Source: Aliivibrio sp. EL58 (GTDB lineage Bacteria; Pseudomonadota; Gammaproteobacteria; Enterobacterales; Vibrionaceae). From it: 64,000 bases of DNA. The stretch lies in NCBI RefSeq assembly GCF_900312675.1, contig NZ_OMPC01000009.1, positions 868,001-932,000 of the forward strand, read 5' to 3'. This document shows positions 8,891 to 16,564 of this stretch, one piece after another. The notes beneath the pieces are model-generated. The model searched no databases. It saw only the letters and a program-made list of their open reading frames with translations, and had not been told where the DNA came from. The position numbers were made by a program, and so were the translations under genes. Numbering within the stretch: the stretch's first letter is position 1; every line of letters starts with the position of its first letter.

Positions 8891-9898
8891 GCGACTACTA
8901 TAATTTGGATCAATATATAGGCGGTAGTTATTTTCAAGAAACTCTGATAGCCCAATTTTTCTATCTTCTTCTAAATCATTCCTAAAAATAAATGGTTCTG
9001 ATGAAATTTCATTTCCTTGAGCATCGGTCAGAACTAAAGTCGCAATTCGGCTACTGTTCAAGTATTCACGCTTGACAAGATCAAGCATTCGTTGACGATT
9101 ATTATACTTATCTACTACCAAATTGAGGCTGTCGAATGCGTTTTCTCTTACAATAATAAAGTCGCCATTTGATAACATTGCAGGCCTTAAAAATTTGATA
9201 TACGCAACATCAGTATCAACATCATTATTTTTTAAGTAAACAATATCCTCATCAAACTTTAAATAGCCCGAATTTCTAACCAAAGCTTGAGTTTTACCCG
9301 AATTAAGTACAATGACATTAATTTGAAATTCTTTTTCAGTGTTGGAATTCAGCGCTTCATTTACAATAACCATTATTGCTTCAGTTACCTTAATTATACG
9401 CTCTTCATTACTAGCCCTTTGCATCTCAATATTTCCTTGGATCACGCCAAGATCTGAGCGGTTATCTACATTAAAACTATCAAGATACTTTGAACCTATT
9501 TTATAAAAACCGTCAGGGTTAATCACACCATTTTGCATGGATTTAATCTGGTCCAATTCGGTAGAATAAACAGCGTTACCCTCATTCAGATTAAAAAGCT
9601 CAGTACTGAGATTTTCTAAAATTCCCTTGATATGATCTGCACTGTAATGGGTTTGGCTTTCTATATCAAACACGGTGTGTATATAGAGAGTATTAGTTAA
9701 TCGGTTAACTTTTTGTTTAAATTCATTAGAAGCTGCTATCGCAACTGTCTTAGGCTTTATTCCGATATGGGCAACGGAAACACGTTCTCTAGTTAAGAAT
9801 TCGTTCACATAATAACCACCCACAGAGGATATAAGCGCAATTACAACACCTATCACTATATTTTTGATTGTATTTCTGGATACATTTTCTTCTGGCAT
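8885..9898 (-). CDS. Cassette-borne membrane-anchored protein of unknown function
   Basis: 337 residues from the ATG at 9898, chosen over an in-frame GTG at 9904 because GAGGTGG lies 5 bases before the ATG. One membrane helix near residues 11-30 (NIVIGVVIALISSVGGYYV) is followed by a ~300-residue soluble domain that I do not recognise. It is mixed in composition, with no Cys-rich or nucleotide-binding motif visible. The gene lies backwards relative to its attC, fills the cassette from 8885 to 10082, and its stop codon coincides with the first three cassette bases. It must therefore use its own promoter. A similar topology is seen in the small protein of the cassette at 11117. Confidence 0.7.
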   Translation of the reverse strand: MPEENVSRNTIKNIVIGVVIALISSVGGYYVNEFLTRERVSVAHIGIKPKTVAIAASNEFKQKVNRLTNTLYIHTVFDIESQTHYSADHIKGILENLSTELFNLNEGNAVYSTELDQIKSMQNGVINPDGFYKIGSKYLDSFNVDNRSDLGVIQGNIEMQRASNEERIIKVTEAIMVIVNEALNSNTEKEFQINVIVLNSGKTQALVRNSGYLKFDEDIVYLKNNDVDTDVAYIKFLRPAMLSNGDFIIVRENAFDSLNLVVDKYNNRQRMLDLVKREYLNSSRIATLVLTDAQGNEISSEPFIFRNDLEEDRKIGLSEFLENNYRLYIDPNYSSRN

Positions 9899-9962
9899 AA
9901 CCACCTCACTAATAATACGCGGTATTATACATTAGCTACCAGATGCCATGTTGATTATGAGC

Positions 9963-10088
9963 AACTAACGCCGCATTAAGATGTGAGCCACGCTATCACA
10001 GAACTCAATTTAGACACCGTAATCAATGAACTTAACCCAAACCGAAAATGCCAAGCGTGGCGAATCACTCTTAAATGCTTTGTTGAAC
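9963..10088 (+). other. Complete attC site (about 126 bp)
   Basis: Left arm GCATTAAGATGTGAGCCACGC (9973-) pairs with right arm GCGTGGCGAATCACTCTTAAATGC, with small bulges as in folded attC. Outer boxes are AACTAAC at 9963 and GTTGAAC (GTTRRRY) at 10082-10088. The extended GCAACTAAC at 9961 is the reverse complement of the cassette start GTTAGTTGC at 8884, closing that cassette. The length is near that of vibrio VCR-type sites. Confidence 0.75.
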
Positions 10089-11116
10089 GAAGCCGCTTCG
10101 CGGCAGAGTAAAGCCTGCATCGTCCATACTCTCTGTACCTCCATCATTTCGATGGCAGATAACAGGAGTGAACACCATGAGCCCAACTGAACTAAAGCGA
10201 TATCATCGCCTTTATGAATTACACCTTACCAACTTAACTCTGCAAGGTAAACGACCTGCTACCATTGATGCCTATTCTCGAGCGGTCCGCCGGATTAGCG
10301 AGTTCTTTGACCGTTGTCCCGATACATTAAGCACGACTGATTTAAAAAGCTTCTTCGCCAGTTTAATTAGCACTCACCCGTGGAGCACCGTTAAACTCGA
10401 CCGCAATGGCTTACATTTTTTCTATCGCCACACTCTAAATAAACAATGGGTCGTTGACTGTCAAAGCGTAGGTTATGGTCAGCCTGCGTTAGAATACCTT
10501 TCGCGCTACCTCTACCGAGGCGTACTACCAGACAACGACATCATCCACAGTGATGATCATAACGTCACCTTCCGTTACAAAGAAAGCAAAACCAATGCAA
10601 TAAAGACCCGTAGCTTACCCACCCTTGAGTTCTTGCTGCTCATCTTACAGCATGTACTGCCTAAAGGCTTACAACGAGTACGTGACTACGGTTTTTTACG
10701 TGGCCAAGCGAGAGCCCTGCGAGTTCGTATTCAATTACTCATGCTTGGTATTTTTTATCAAACTCCGCCAAGCATTATACCCATCCGAGCCAAAGCAATA
10801 CGAACCTGCCCACACTGTCAGAATGACATGGAGTGCGTGGGAATAACACGACCGAGATAGCCGAAAGGCAAACATAATAAGAATAATTGCTGAGGTTAAA
10901 CCAGAGGAGATACAACAAATAAGACGATTTAAAAAATAGCTAACCCATTGATAAAATTACTATCGTAATCTTATCTTGGCCTCACTCGCCTTGAGAAAAG
11001 ACTCAAGGCGATGCACCCACCAAACTAGATCGCACAATTTACTATAAAGAAGTGGCTACGGGCTTGTTCAACACCCGGGATTTAACGCTGGCTGCGCAGC
11101 GCTTAATCCTTATTTG
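10083..11116 (+). mobile_element. Cassette carrying a deleted IS91-like element
   Basis: Starts TTGAAC at 10083 and ends with R'' GTTCAAC at 11066, its exact complement, so the relic and its flanks behave as one cassette. Close to the start is the palindrome GCCGCTTCGCGGC (10091-). A hairpin GCCTTGAG / CTCAAGGC lies near 10988-11010, where an IS91-type replication end would be expected. Whether the attC belongs to the element or was captured cannot be told. Confidence 0.6.
10177..10860 (+). pseudogene. Integrase N-terminus fused to IS91-like transposase C-terminus by deletion
   Basis: Uses the ATG at 10177 with CAGGAG 8 bases upstream. Residues 1 to ~87 match the SAM-like core-binding domain of tyrosine integrases (KRPATIDAYSRAVRRISEFF). 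From VVDCQSVGYGQPALEYLSRY to the end the protein matches the C-terminal part of IS91-family transposases, including TFRYKESKTNAIKTRSLP, VLPKGLQRVRDYGFLRG and a terminal zinc-ribbon (RTCPHC). The catalytic integrase domain and the two transposase tyrosines are absent. In related two-gene elements both proteins contain a KQW segment, so the join at NKQWVV looks like a deletion at short homology. The product is probably inactive. Confidence 0.8.
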
Positions 11117-11119
11117 TTA
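10793..11119 (+). repeat. Direct repeat copy 2: 3' end of transposase relic plus attC
   Basis: Partner of 8556-8887. Same order: terminal transposase codons, hairpin, attC-like site. Copy 2 is attached to the remaining coding sequence, so it is the parental arrangement. Confidence 0.88.
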
Positions 11120-11122
11120 TGC
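11066..11122 (+). other. attC-like site, short form, copy 2
   Basis: R'' GTTCAAC at 11066-11072, stem GGATTTAACGCT / AGCGCTTAATCC, R' GTTATGC at 11116-11122 (one base off GTTRRRY). The next cassette starts at 11117 with TTATGC. Confidence 0.6.
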
Positions 11123-11141
11123 ATATTTCGTTGTTCATCAA

Positions 11142-11570
11142 TCAATCTATCTCAATACACTTTTGATATTCGGCATGAGTCCATAGGTAGATGGAACGGA
11201 TTTCACTCTTACCGTCATCAATAAATTCCATCACGTTATTCTGTATATCTAACGGAAGTAAGTATAAGTAGCCCATTGCCCTCATTACTACTTTATAAGA
11301 CTTTTCAGCATCATCTTTAATCAAAGTATGCTCAATTTGCATAGCATTGATATCTTTGACAGCGGCTTCTATTTTCACGCAATGCTCTTTGAATCGACTA
11401 ACCTTTGCATTAGCATTAATTACTTCCAGTTGAGTTTCTTGCTTGTATTTCTCAAGAGAAAGAATATTTTCTTGCTGTATTTTGTTAGCTTCAGATTGTG
11501 AATAAGTTGCATATCCAGAGGCTAACGCGGTTACTATTACACTAATTATAGCAACTATATTACTGTTCAA
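11142..11570 (-). CDS. Cassette-borne small membrane protein with coiled coil, unknown function
   Basis: 142 residues starting at a TTG (11570) with TAGGAG 6 bases before it. A single N-terminal helix (IVAIISVIVTALASGYATY) is followed by a charged region likely to form a coiled coil (SEANKIQQENILSLEKYKQE) and a short C-terminal domain. The cassette runs from 11117 to the R'' box at 11590, and the gene lies backwards relative to the attC direction. No family is recognised. Like the 8885-9898 gene it has a short cytoplasmic start, one helix, and a soluble body. Confidence 0.65.
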   Translation of the reverse strand: MNSNIVAIISVIVTALASGYATYSQSEANKIQQENILSLEKYKQETQLEVINANAKVSRFKEHCVKIEAAVKDINAMQIEHTLIKDDAEKSYKVVMRAMGYLYLLPLDIQNNVMEFIDDGKSEIRSIYLWTHAEYQKCIEID

Positions 11571-11589
11571 TTTTTCTCCTACCTTCTAT

Positions 11590-11596
11590 GCATAAC
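11590..11596 (+). other. R'' box closing the last recognisable cassette
   Basis: GCATAAC is the reverse complement of the cassette start GTTATGC at 11116-11122. No convincing right half of an attC follows, so the array ends here or the site is decayed. Confidence 0.5.
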
Positions 11597-11895
11597 GCTT
11601 TATCTACGACAAAATGTCTTATAGTACCCCTATAATATTTATTCATAGATCTATTAAAGATACCATTCTGTTGTAAAGTCATTTGAAATTCAATGTAATA
11701 AATCATACACATTAGTGAGGTTACTCATGATCTACGACATATTGTCGCTTTATGGAAGAAATTCAAACTAAAGTCTATTGTATGTTAATTATTAAAAGTA
11801 CAAATGATGCCTGTTAAATCTCCGTTTCTCAAAAGCATTGAGAACTTTATGAATGCTTACGATTACATCATCAATAATACGTTTTGAATAAAAAC
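11597..11895. other. Gene-free stretch with two related palindromic elements
   Basis: TCTACGACAAAATGTC at about 11603 and TCTACGACATATTGTCG at about 11731 share a core and are each partly self-complementary (GACA/TGTC). They could be operators or decayed attC arms. No coding sequence is seen. Confidence 0.3.
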
Positions 11896-11936
11896 AAAAA
11901 TGGGCATCATTTATCGAAAATGATGCCCATTTCTTT
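11896..11936. terminator. Terminator downstream of the intact membrane-protein gene
   Basis: Stem AAATGGGCATCAT / ATGATGCCCATTT, flanked by A- and T-rich runs; same stem as at 8321-8357. Confidence 0.75.
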
Positions 11937-11953
11937 ATCGTGTAATTTCAAAC

Positions 11954-12619
11954 TTAACTTTGAATTGGTTTACATCCAAATGAAGCAACACGGCAGGTAA
12001 AATATAACCAAGAAGCCGCGCCAACAAATTTACACCCTTCTTCAAAGATCTGAGTCGTCTCATAACCAAACGGTAAGTAACCCTGAATAACATCAGTCGC
12101 AATCGATCCTGCAAGCAAACCACCCGCTAGTAAGAATGAAAAACCATCAATTTCGATAATGTCTTTAAAATGAAGTATCAATATAGCCAACGCCACGACA
12201 ACGTAGAAGAAGTAACAAATATATTGATTCACATAGCGATCATGGATCAAGAAAAAGTCGTCAGTTGCTAAGATAGATGCCAGTAATCCCATTAGTATAA
12301 GTAATCGTTGTTTCTTACCACGATGCAAAAAGATTGCACTAAAGTAAGCCACTGATAATGCTGACACCCAAAACCAAACCCCTATGTTTGATAAAAATCC
12401 ACGAAAGCTATGAACTTCAGTTTGCTGTGCAAGATCTCGAAGCACTTCCATTGGGGTAAACCCTAGCGCTTGATTTAATCCAATTAAAGAAAGAGCATAA
12501 AATACAACGGCAGGAACAAAAACAATGGCGACATAAAATAGTATTTTTCTTGGTTGAAAAATTTGTTGAATTAATTGAATCAAAATAAAGCCTCTAGGGT
12601 GATTACGGACAGTGATCAT
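11954..12619 (-). CDS. Polytopic membrane protein of unknown function
   Basis: 221 residues with about six membrane helices. Conserved-looking polar spots inside hydrophobic stretches include LATDDFFLIHDRYV and YETTQIFEEGCKFVGAASW, where Asp, His and Glu could bind a metal or a head group. I do not recognise the family. Its last ~50 codons and its terminator are repeated at 8321-8556, so this gene marks the right border of the cassette region. AGGTAG lies directly before the ATG, which is tight spacing, so a start further in is possible. Confidence 0.7.
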   Translation of the reverse strand: MITVRNHPRGFILIQLIQQIFQPRKILFYVAIVFVPAVVFYALSLIGLNQALGFTPMEVLRDLAQQTEVHSFRGFLSNIGVWFWVSALSVAYFSAIFLHRGKKQRLLILMGLLASILATDDFFLIHDRYVNQYICYFFYVVVALAILILHFKDIIEIDGFSFLLAGGLLAGSIATDVIQGYLPFGYETTQIFEEGCKFVGAASWLYFTCRVASFGCKPIQS

Positions 12620-12979
12620 CTACCTATGTATATGAAATAGCAATGAGTAGCATGTCTGACATATAAGACATTCAAGAAAGTAAGGTTATTCAACATCCAT
12701 TAATCAAAGACTTAAAAACATCATCGTAAAAACCTCTGAAATGCTGGTATAAGAGCACTCTCCCCTCTCTATTATCCGAGTGAAATCTCCCCGTTATTTA
12801 TGGGTTTTTATCGATGGGTTTTATCACATTTTTATACAATCAATTATTTTCTATAACGCCGTTTATTGATTAAAAAAATTTATCTTTACCAATAAAATTA
12901 CTCGTTTTACTTGGATACTTATTAGCCTCATAGTCGCGGAAAATCTACTTACTTCTATTACTTTTATTGAGGCACTGCG
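12620..12979. other. Intergenic region between divergent genes
   Basis: AT-rich, 360 bases, between two divergently transcribed genes, so it should carry both promoters. No open frame, RNA gene or clear operator is visible. Confidence 0.4.
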
Positions 12980-14140
12980 GTGAACACAACAACATCAACT
13001 CAATCACAACCAGCTCTACTTATCCCTGTGATTGCACTTTCTTTATTTGCTGTCGCATCTGGCTATTTAATGAGCCTTATTCCATTGATGCTAAGCCAGT
13101 ATGGGATTGAGGCGAAATACGCCAGTTGGTTAGCCAGTGCATTTTATGCAGGCCTTCTTGTTGGTGCAGGTCTTATTGAACCGTTTGTTGCTCGTCTTGG
13201 GCATAAGAACGCGTTTGTATTATTTCTAGCATTACTTGCTGCAACAATTGTGATCCTTCCTGCTATGCCTGTTGAATGGGTATGGATGACTGCACGTTTT
13301 GTTGCTGGTATTGCAGTTGCAGGCGTATTTGTTGTTGTTGAGTCTTGGCTATTAATTGGTGATGCAGAAAGCCGTCCAAAACGCCTTGGTTTATACATGG
13401 GTGCACTTTATGGTGGTTCGTCTTTAGGTCAACTTGGTATCGGTTTTATCGGTATTGAAGGTTTACTGCCTTATTACATGATCATTGGCTTAATCATGAT
13501 GGCTATTGCTTGTTTATTGTTTGGCAAAGGCGCACAACCACAAGTACAGCATCACAATGTGTTAAACCTGAAGCAAATTTTAAAACTAAACAAAGCATCA
13601 ATCATGGGCTGTGTAGTTTCTGGTTTATTGCTTGGTGCAGTATATGGCTTAATGCCTTTAGAACTAAAACATCGAAACATTAACACCACACAAATTGGTA
13701 GCTTAATGGCATTAATTGTTCTTGGTGGAATGGCGGTTCAACCTCTTGTGTCTTACTTATCTAAGCACTTAGGAAAAACACTGCTAATGGCTCTATTTTG
13801 TATTTTAGGCGTTTTCTCGATTGGTTTAACGACATTGAGCGACAACACTGCGGTTCTTGCTACGGCACTGGTTCTGCTTGGTATGGCAGCGTTTGCTATT
13901 TACCCTATCGCGATTTCTTTAGGGTGCGATACGCTAGATGAATCTTATATCGTATCAGCAACACAAGTAATGCTATTTAGCTACAGCATTGGCTCAGTAT
14001 GCGGTCCAGTACTTGCGAATACCTTAATGAATACGGCTGAAGGTTTGATGAGTTACTTATTTGCAATTTTATTAGCAACTGCTATTTATATGTTATTAGC
14101 AAGTATGCGCCAACACCGCCCAATGGTTGCTGGTGAATAA
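12980..14140 (+). CDS. MFS transporter, YcaD-like
   Basis: 386 residues, twelve predicted helices, typical major facilitator size. The first half has YGIEAKYASWLASAFYAGLLVGA and the helix 2-3 loop RLGHKNAF; the 4-5 region includes ARFVAGIAVAGVFVVVESWLL, which resembles the YcaD/TsgA-type group. An inner-membrane permease for an unknown small substrate. A small acidic-protein gene follows 63 bases downstream and may be co-transcribed. Confidence 0.8.
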   Translation: MNTTTSTQSQPALLIPVIALSLFAVASGYLMSLIPLMLSQYGIEAKYASWLASAFYAGLLVGAGLIEPFVARLGHKNAFVLFLALLAATIVILPAMPVEWVWMTARFVAGIAVAGVFVVVESWLLIGDAESRPKRLGLYMGALYGGSSLGQLGIGFIGIEGLLPYYMIIGLIMMAIACLLFGKGAQPQVQHHNVLNLKQILKLNKASIMGCVVSGLLLGAVYGLMPLELKHRNINTTQIGSLMALIVLGGMAVQPLVSYLSKHLGKTLLMALFCILGVFSIGLTTLSDNTAVLATALVLLGMAAFAIYPIAISLGCDTLDESYIVSATQVMLFSYSIGSVCGPVLANTLMNTAEGLMSYLFAILLATAIYMLLASMRQHRPMVAGE

Positions 14141-14203
14141 GCAGTAGGATTTACAAAGGGTGCGCGTTACAATGCGCACCACAATCGCTAAAGGTAATAA
14201 ACA

Positions 14204-14521
14204 ATGGAAGATGCTCAATACGTTGTAGAATGGGGTGATACGATGACCCTTAATTTTGAAGGTGCCCTACTTGTTTCGGCTTATCATACTTGCCCTGAAG
14301 AAGGTGACGAGATAGAGCTAGAATTTGGTGAAGGCTGGTTCCAAGGCGCTGATGATGAAGAGTACCGTATCGAACTACAAATGGTACCTTTTCACCCGTA
14401 TGATGAAGATCCTGTTCGTTTAGCCAATATCACTATAAATGGCGAAATCGTAAAAATCCTAGAAATAACAGAAACTGTTGATGGTGAGTTCTTTATCGAA
14501 CCAAGCGACGGCGATTACTAA
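14204..14521 (+). CDS. Small acidic protein of unknown function
   Basis: 105 residues, very rich in Asp and Glu, no signal peptide or membrane helix. Shine-Dalgarno AAAGGT stands 10 bases before the ATG. The pattern of alternating hydrophobics (VKILEITETVDGEFFIEP) suggests a small beta-rich fold. No family recognised. A strong terminator follows at once, so it ends the transcript that may begin at the MFS gene. Confidence 0.65.
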   Translation: MEDAQYVVEWGDTMTLNFEGALLVSAYHTCPEEGDEIELEFGEGWFQGADDEEYRIELQMVPFHPYDEDPVRLANITINGEIVKILEITETVDGEFFIEPSDGDY

Positions 14522-14541
14522 GTAATCAAAGAGATTTAATG

Positions 14542-14576
14542 AAAGGCGCAGTGTTTAATTACACAGCGCCTTTTTT
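14542..14576 (+). terminator. Rho-independent terminator
   Basis: Stem GGCGCAGTGT / ACACAGCGCC followed by six T, 20 bases after the stop of the small acidic protein gene. Confidence 0.85.
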
Positions 14577-14646
14577 GTATTTATTTATCGCTATTGATAT
14601 ATTACATACTGATTTCTACTTTAAGAATGTATGCAGGTAATACTTG

Positions 14647-15627
14647 ATGAGAGCGATTGTAAATAAATTTGGCCCACCACTAGAGTCCATTCAATTAGAA
14701 AACAGCACTCCTGAGCCTCTTTCTCCTCATCAATTACAATTAAAAATGAAATACAGCTCTATTAATCCCTCTGATCTTATTACTATTTCTGGCGCATATC
14801 GCTCTCGTATTCAATTGCCTTTTATTCCGGGCTTTGAAGGCATAGGGATCATCAATAATTGTTATGATACTAAATCACCATTTTCTATTGGGGATCGTGT
14901 ATTACCCATTGGCAGTGCTGGATCATGGCAAACCTATCGAAATATTGATGAGAAATGGTGCTTCTCAATTCCTGATTATCTTAGTGACGAGCAAGCGGCA
15001 ACGTCTTACATAAATCCGATGACAGCTTGGTTAATGTTGACTGAACAATTAAATATCACAAAAGGAATGTCTCTCGTTATTAATGCCGCAACCTCAGCTA
15101 TTGGCCTAATGATAATACGTATACTTAATCATTTAGGAGTTGTGCCTATTGCGTTGGTTCGTCGTGATAATACTGAAGCTCTCTTTGAAAATTGCCAACT
15201 AAGCGCCATTATAAATACTCAAAACAGTATGGCTTATCAGCAATTTCAGTCTCTCAAAGATCACGGCGGCGTTGATGCGATTCTGGATTGTATTGGAGGA
15301 GACCAAGCGTTAGAACAAGCAATGCTATTAAAGAAAAATGGACAGTTTATTAACTATGGATTGCTCTCTGGTGTGCCTATCTCTACACATTTTTGGCAAG
15401 AAAGACCTGATATTGATTTCTCATATTTTCATTTAAGACAATGGGTTCATTCTGCCTCAAAAAAGGATATTCAGCATAAACTGAATGAAGTAATGAGATT
15501 GGTTCATGAAGGGATTGCAGAATCAAAAATAGATAAAATAGTACCTATCACATCTCTCCACTCTGCTATTGAAGAAATACAAAATAGAACAGTAAATAAT
15601 AATGGGAAAATACTGATTTCTTTTTAA
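14647..15627 (+). CDS. Zinc-independent MDR oxidoreductase (quinone/enoyl reductase-like)
   Basis: 326 residues from the ATG at 14647 (a TTG codon just before it is an alternative). The N-terminal GroES-like fold has SSINPSDLITISGAY and PFIPGFEGIGII; the Rossmann part shows INAATSAIGLMIIRI instead of the classic GxGxxG. The Cys and His ligands of zinc alcohol dehydrogenases are missing. This pattern fits the trans-2-enoyl thioester reductase or quinone oxidoreductase branch, using NADPH. The exact substrate is not predictable. The gene stands alone. Confidence 0.78.
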   Translation: MRAIVNKFGPPLESIQLENSTPEPLSPHQLQLKMKYSSINPSDLITISGAYRSRIQLPFIPGFEGIGIINNCYDTKSPFSIGDRVLPIGSAGSWQTYRNIDEKWCFSIPDYLSDEQAATSYINPMTAWLMLTEQLNITKGMSLVINAATSAIGLMIIRILNHLGVVPIALVRRDNTEALFENCQLSAIINTQNSMAYQQFQSLKDHGGVDAILDCIGGDQALEQAMLLKKNGQFINYGLLSGVPISTHFWQERPDIDFSYFHLRQWVHSASKKDIQHKLNEVMRLVHEGIAESKIDKIVPITSLHSAIEEIQNRTVNNNGKILISF

Positions 15628-15725
15628 GGTCTCGCTCTTTATAACGGCCGCTATTAAGTCACAAAAGAATGATAGAGTGCAGAATAAAACGCACTCTATT
15701 TACCTACACTTTAACTGTATCTCAA

Positions 15726-16151
15726 TTATTTACTAAACAGCTTTTCCATTGATAAATGTGGGATCTCTGCTTCCATAAATTCGTCACCAAATGGTTCAAA
15801 ACCCAATTTAGTATAAAAATCTATCGCGTGCTTTTGCGATCCTAAATACACTCGTGGATAGCCTTTATTTGTTGCTTCATCAATCAATGATAAAACAATT
15901 TTAGAGCCTAGGCCCTGTCCTCGAAATGCTTTCAAAATAGCAATACGTCCAATATGCCCATCGTCTAAAATACGGCCTGTGCCAACTGGCTGAGCATTAC
16001 TATAAACAATTGCGTGTACTGCTGATTCATCTAATCCGTCAAACTCAATATCAGGATCTATGCTTTGCTCTTGAATAAACACAATATCACGCACTTCGCG
16101 GATCGCTTGTTCATTCTCACCAGTATAATTTACGTTTTTAACCTCAAACAT
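15726..16151 (-). CDS. GNAT-family N-acetyltransferase
   Basis: 141 residues. The acetyl-CoA pyrophosphate loop is RGQGLGSKIV (Q/RxxGxG/A), preceded by strand IGRIAILKAF and followed by YLGSQKHAIDFYTKLGFEPFG, the standard C-terminal GNAT layout. It transfers acetyl from acetyl-CoA to an unknown amine. It is close to the small ElaA/YjcF-type group. Single gene; the upstream region to 16270 contains no other feature I can support. Confidence 0.85.
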   Translation of the reverse strand: MFEVKNVNYTGENEQAIREVRDIVFIQEQSIDPDIEFDGLDESAVHAIVYSNAQPVGTGRILDDGHIGRIAILKAFRGQGLGSKIVLSLIDEATNKGYPRVYLGSQKHAIDFYTKLGFEPFGDEFMEAEIPHLSMEKLFSK

Positions 16152-16269
16152 CTTCGTACTCTCAATATATTTACTTCTTTATTGATATTACCTTACTCAA
16201 GATCGAACCCAAAATAATCTTTACCAATATCATTACTTAACCTCTCTCTTTATTTTGCGATAAAACAAA

Positions 16270-16308
16270 TAAAAAAATGCCACACTCAATAATAAGTGTG
16301 GCATTTAA
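16270..16308 (-). terminator. Terminator of the former porin gene
   Basis: Stem AAATGCCACACT / AGTGTGGCATTT, with the T-run on the minus strand. It lies 50 bases downstream of the porin remnant and does not serve the GNAT gene, which points away. Confidence 0.75.
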
Positions 16309-16356
16309 ACCAAGGTGCAGTGGATTATTGCTATTTGGTTAAATTAGATCTTCAGC

Positions 16357-16482
16357 TTAGAAGCTGTAGTAAACACCCGCAACAACGGTAGATGCATCAT
16401 CTGCTTCCCAATCCGCATCTGGTTGTTGAGATGGCGTATCCATTGTTGATAAATAAACATCAACTTCACCGCCAAATATATG
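16357..16482 (-). pseudogene. 3' remnant of a Gram-negative porin gene
   Basis: On the minus strand the frame reads IFGGEVDVYLSTMDT, then a stretch ending STVVAGVYYSF and a stop. A last beta strand ending in Phe is the signature of an outer-membrane porin C-terminus. About 42 codons remain; upstream the frame runs into the terminator of the HflX gene, so the rest of the porin is deleted. Confidence 0.72.
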
Positions 16483-16494
16483 AATATAAAGATA

Positions 16495-16520
16495 TAAAAA
16501 AAGACGCTCTAAAGCGTCAT
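16495..16520 (-). terminator. Terminator of the HflX-family gene
   Basis: Short stem GACGCT / AGCGTC followed on the minus strand by seven T; 45 bases after the stop. Confidence 0.7.
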
Positions 16521-16564
16521 TTTTTGTAGTATAAGTAAAGAGCTACTAACTCCAACTAATATGG

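Larger units (their letters stand above)
7367..11596. mobile_element. Integron-type gene cassette cluster lacking an integrase gene
   Basis: At least four consecutive cassette units can be delimited. Cassette starts at 7485 (TTAAAT), 8885 (TTAGTTGC), 10083 (TTGAAC) and 11117 (TTATGC) are matched by reverse-complementary R'' boxes at 8105 (ATTTAAC), 9961 (GCAACTAAC), 11066 (GTTCAAC) and 11590 (GCATAAC). This is the relation expected when a circular cassette inserts at the G/TTRRRY point of attC. No intI gene lies in the window. The first and last attC sites are incomplete and the block is interrupted by a duplicated chromosomal fragment at about 8320-8556. It is best described as an attC cluster without integrase, partly rearranged. 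Confidence 0.72.
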
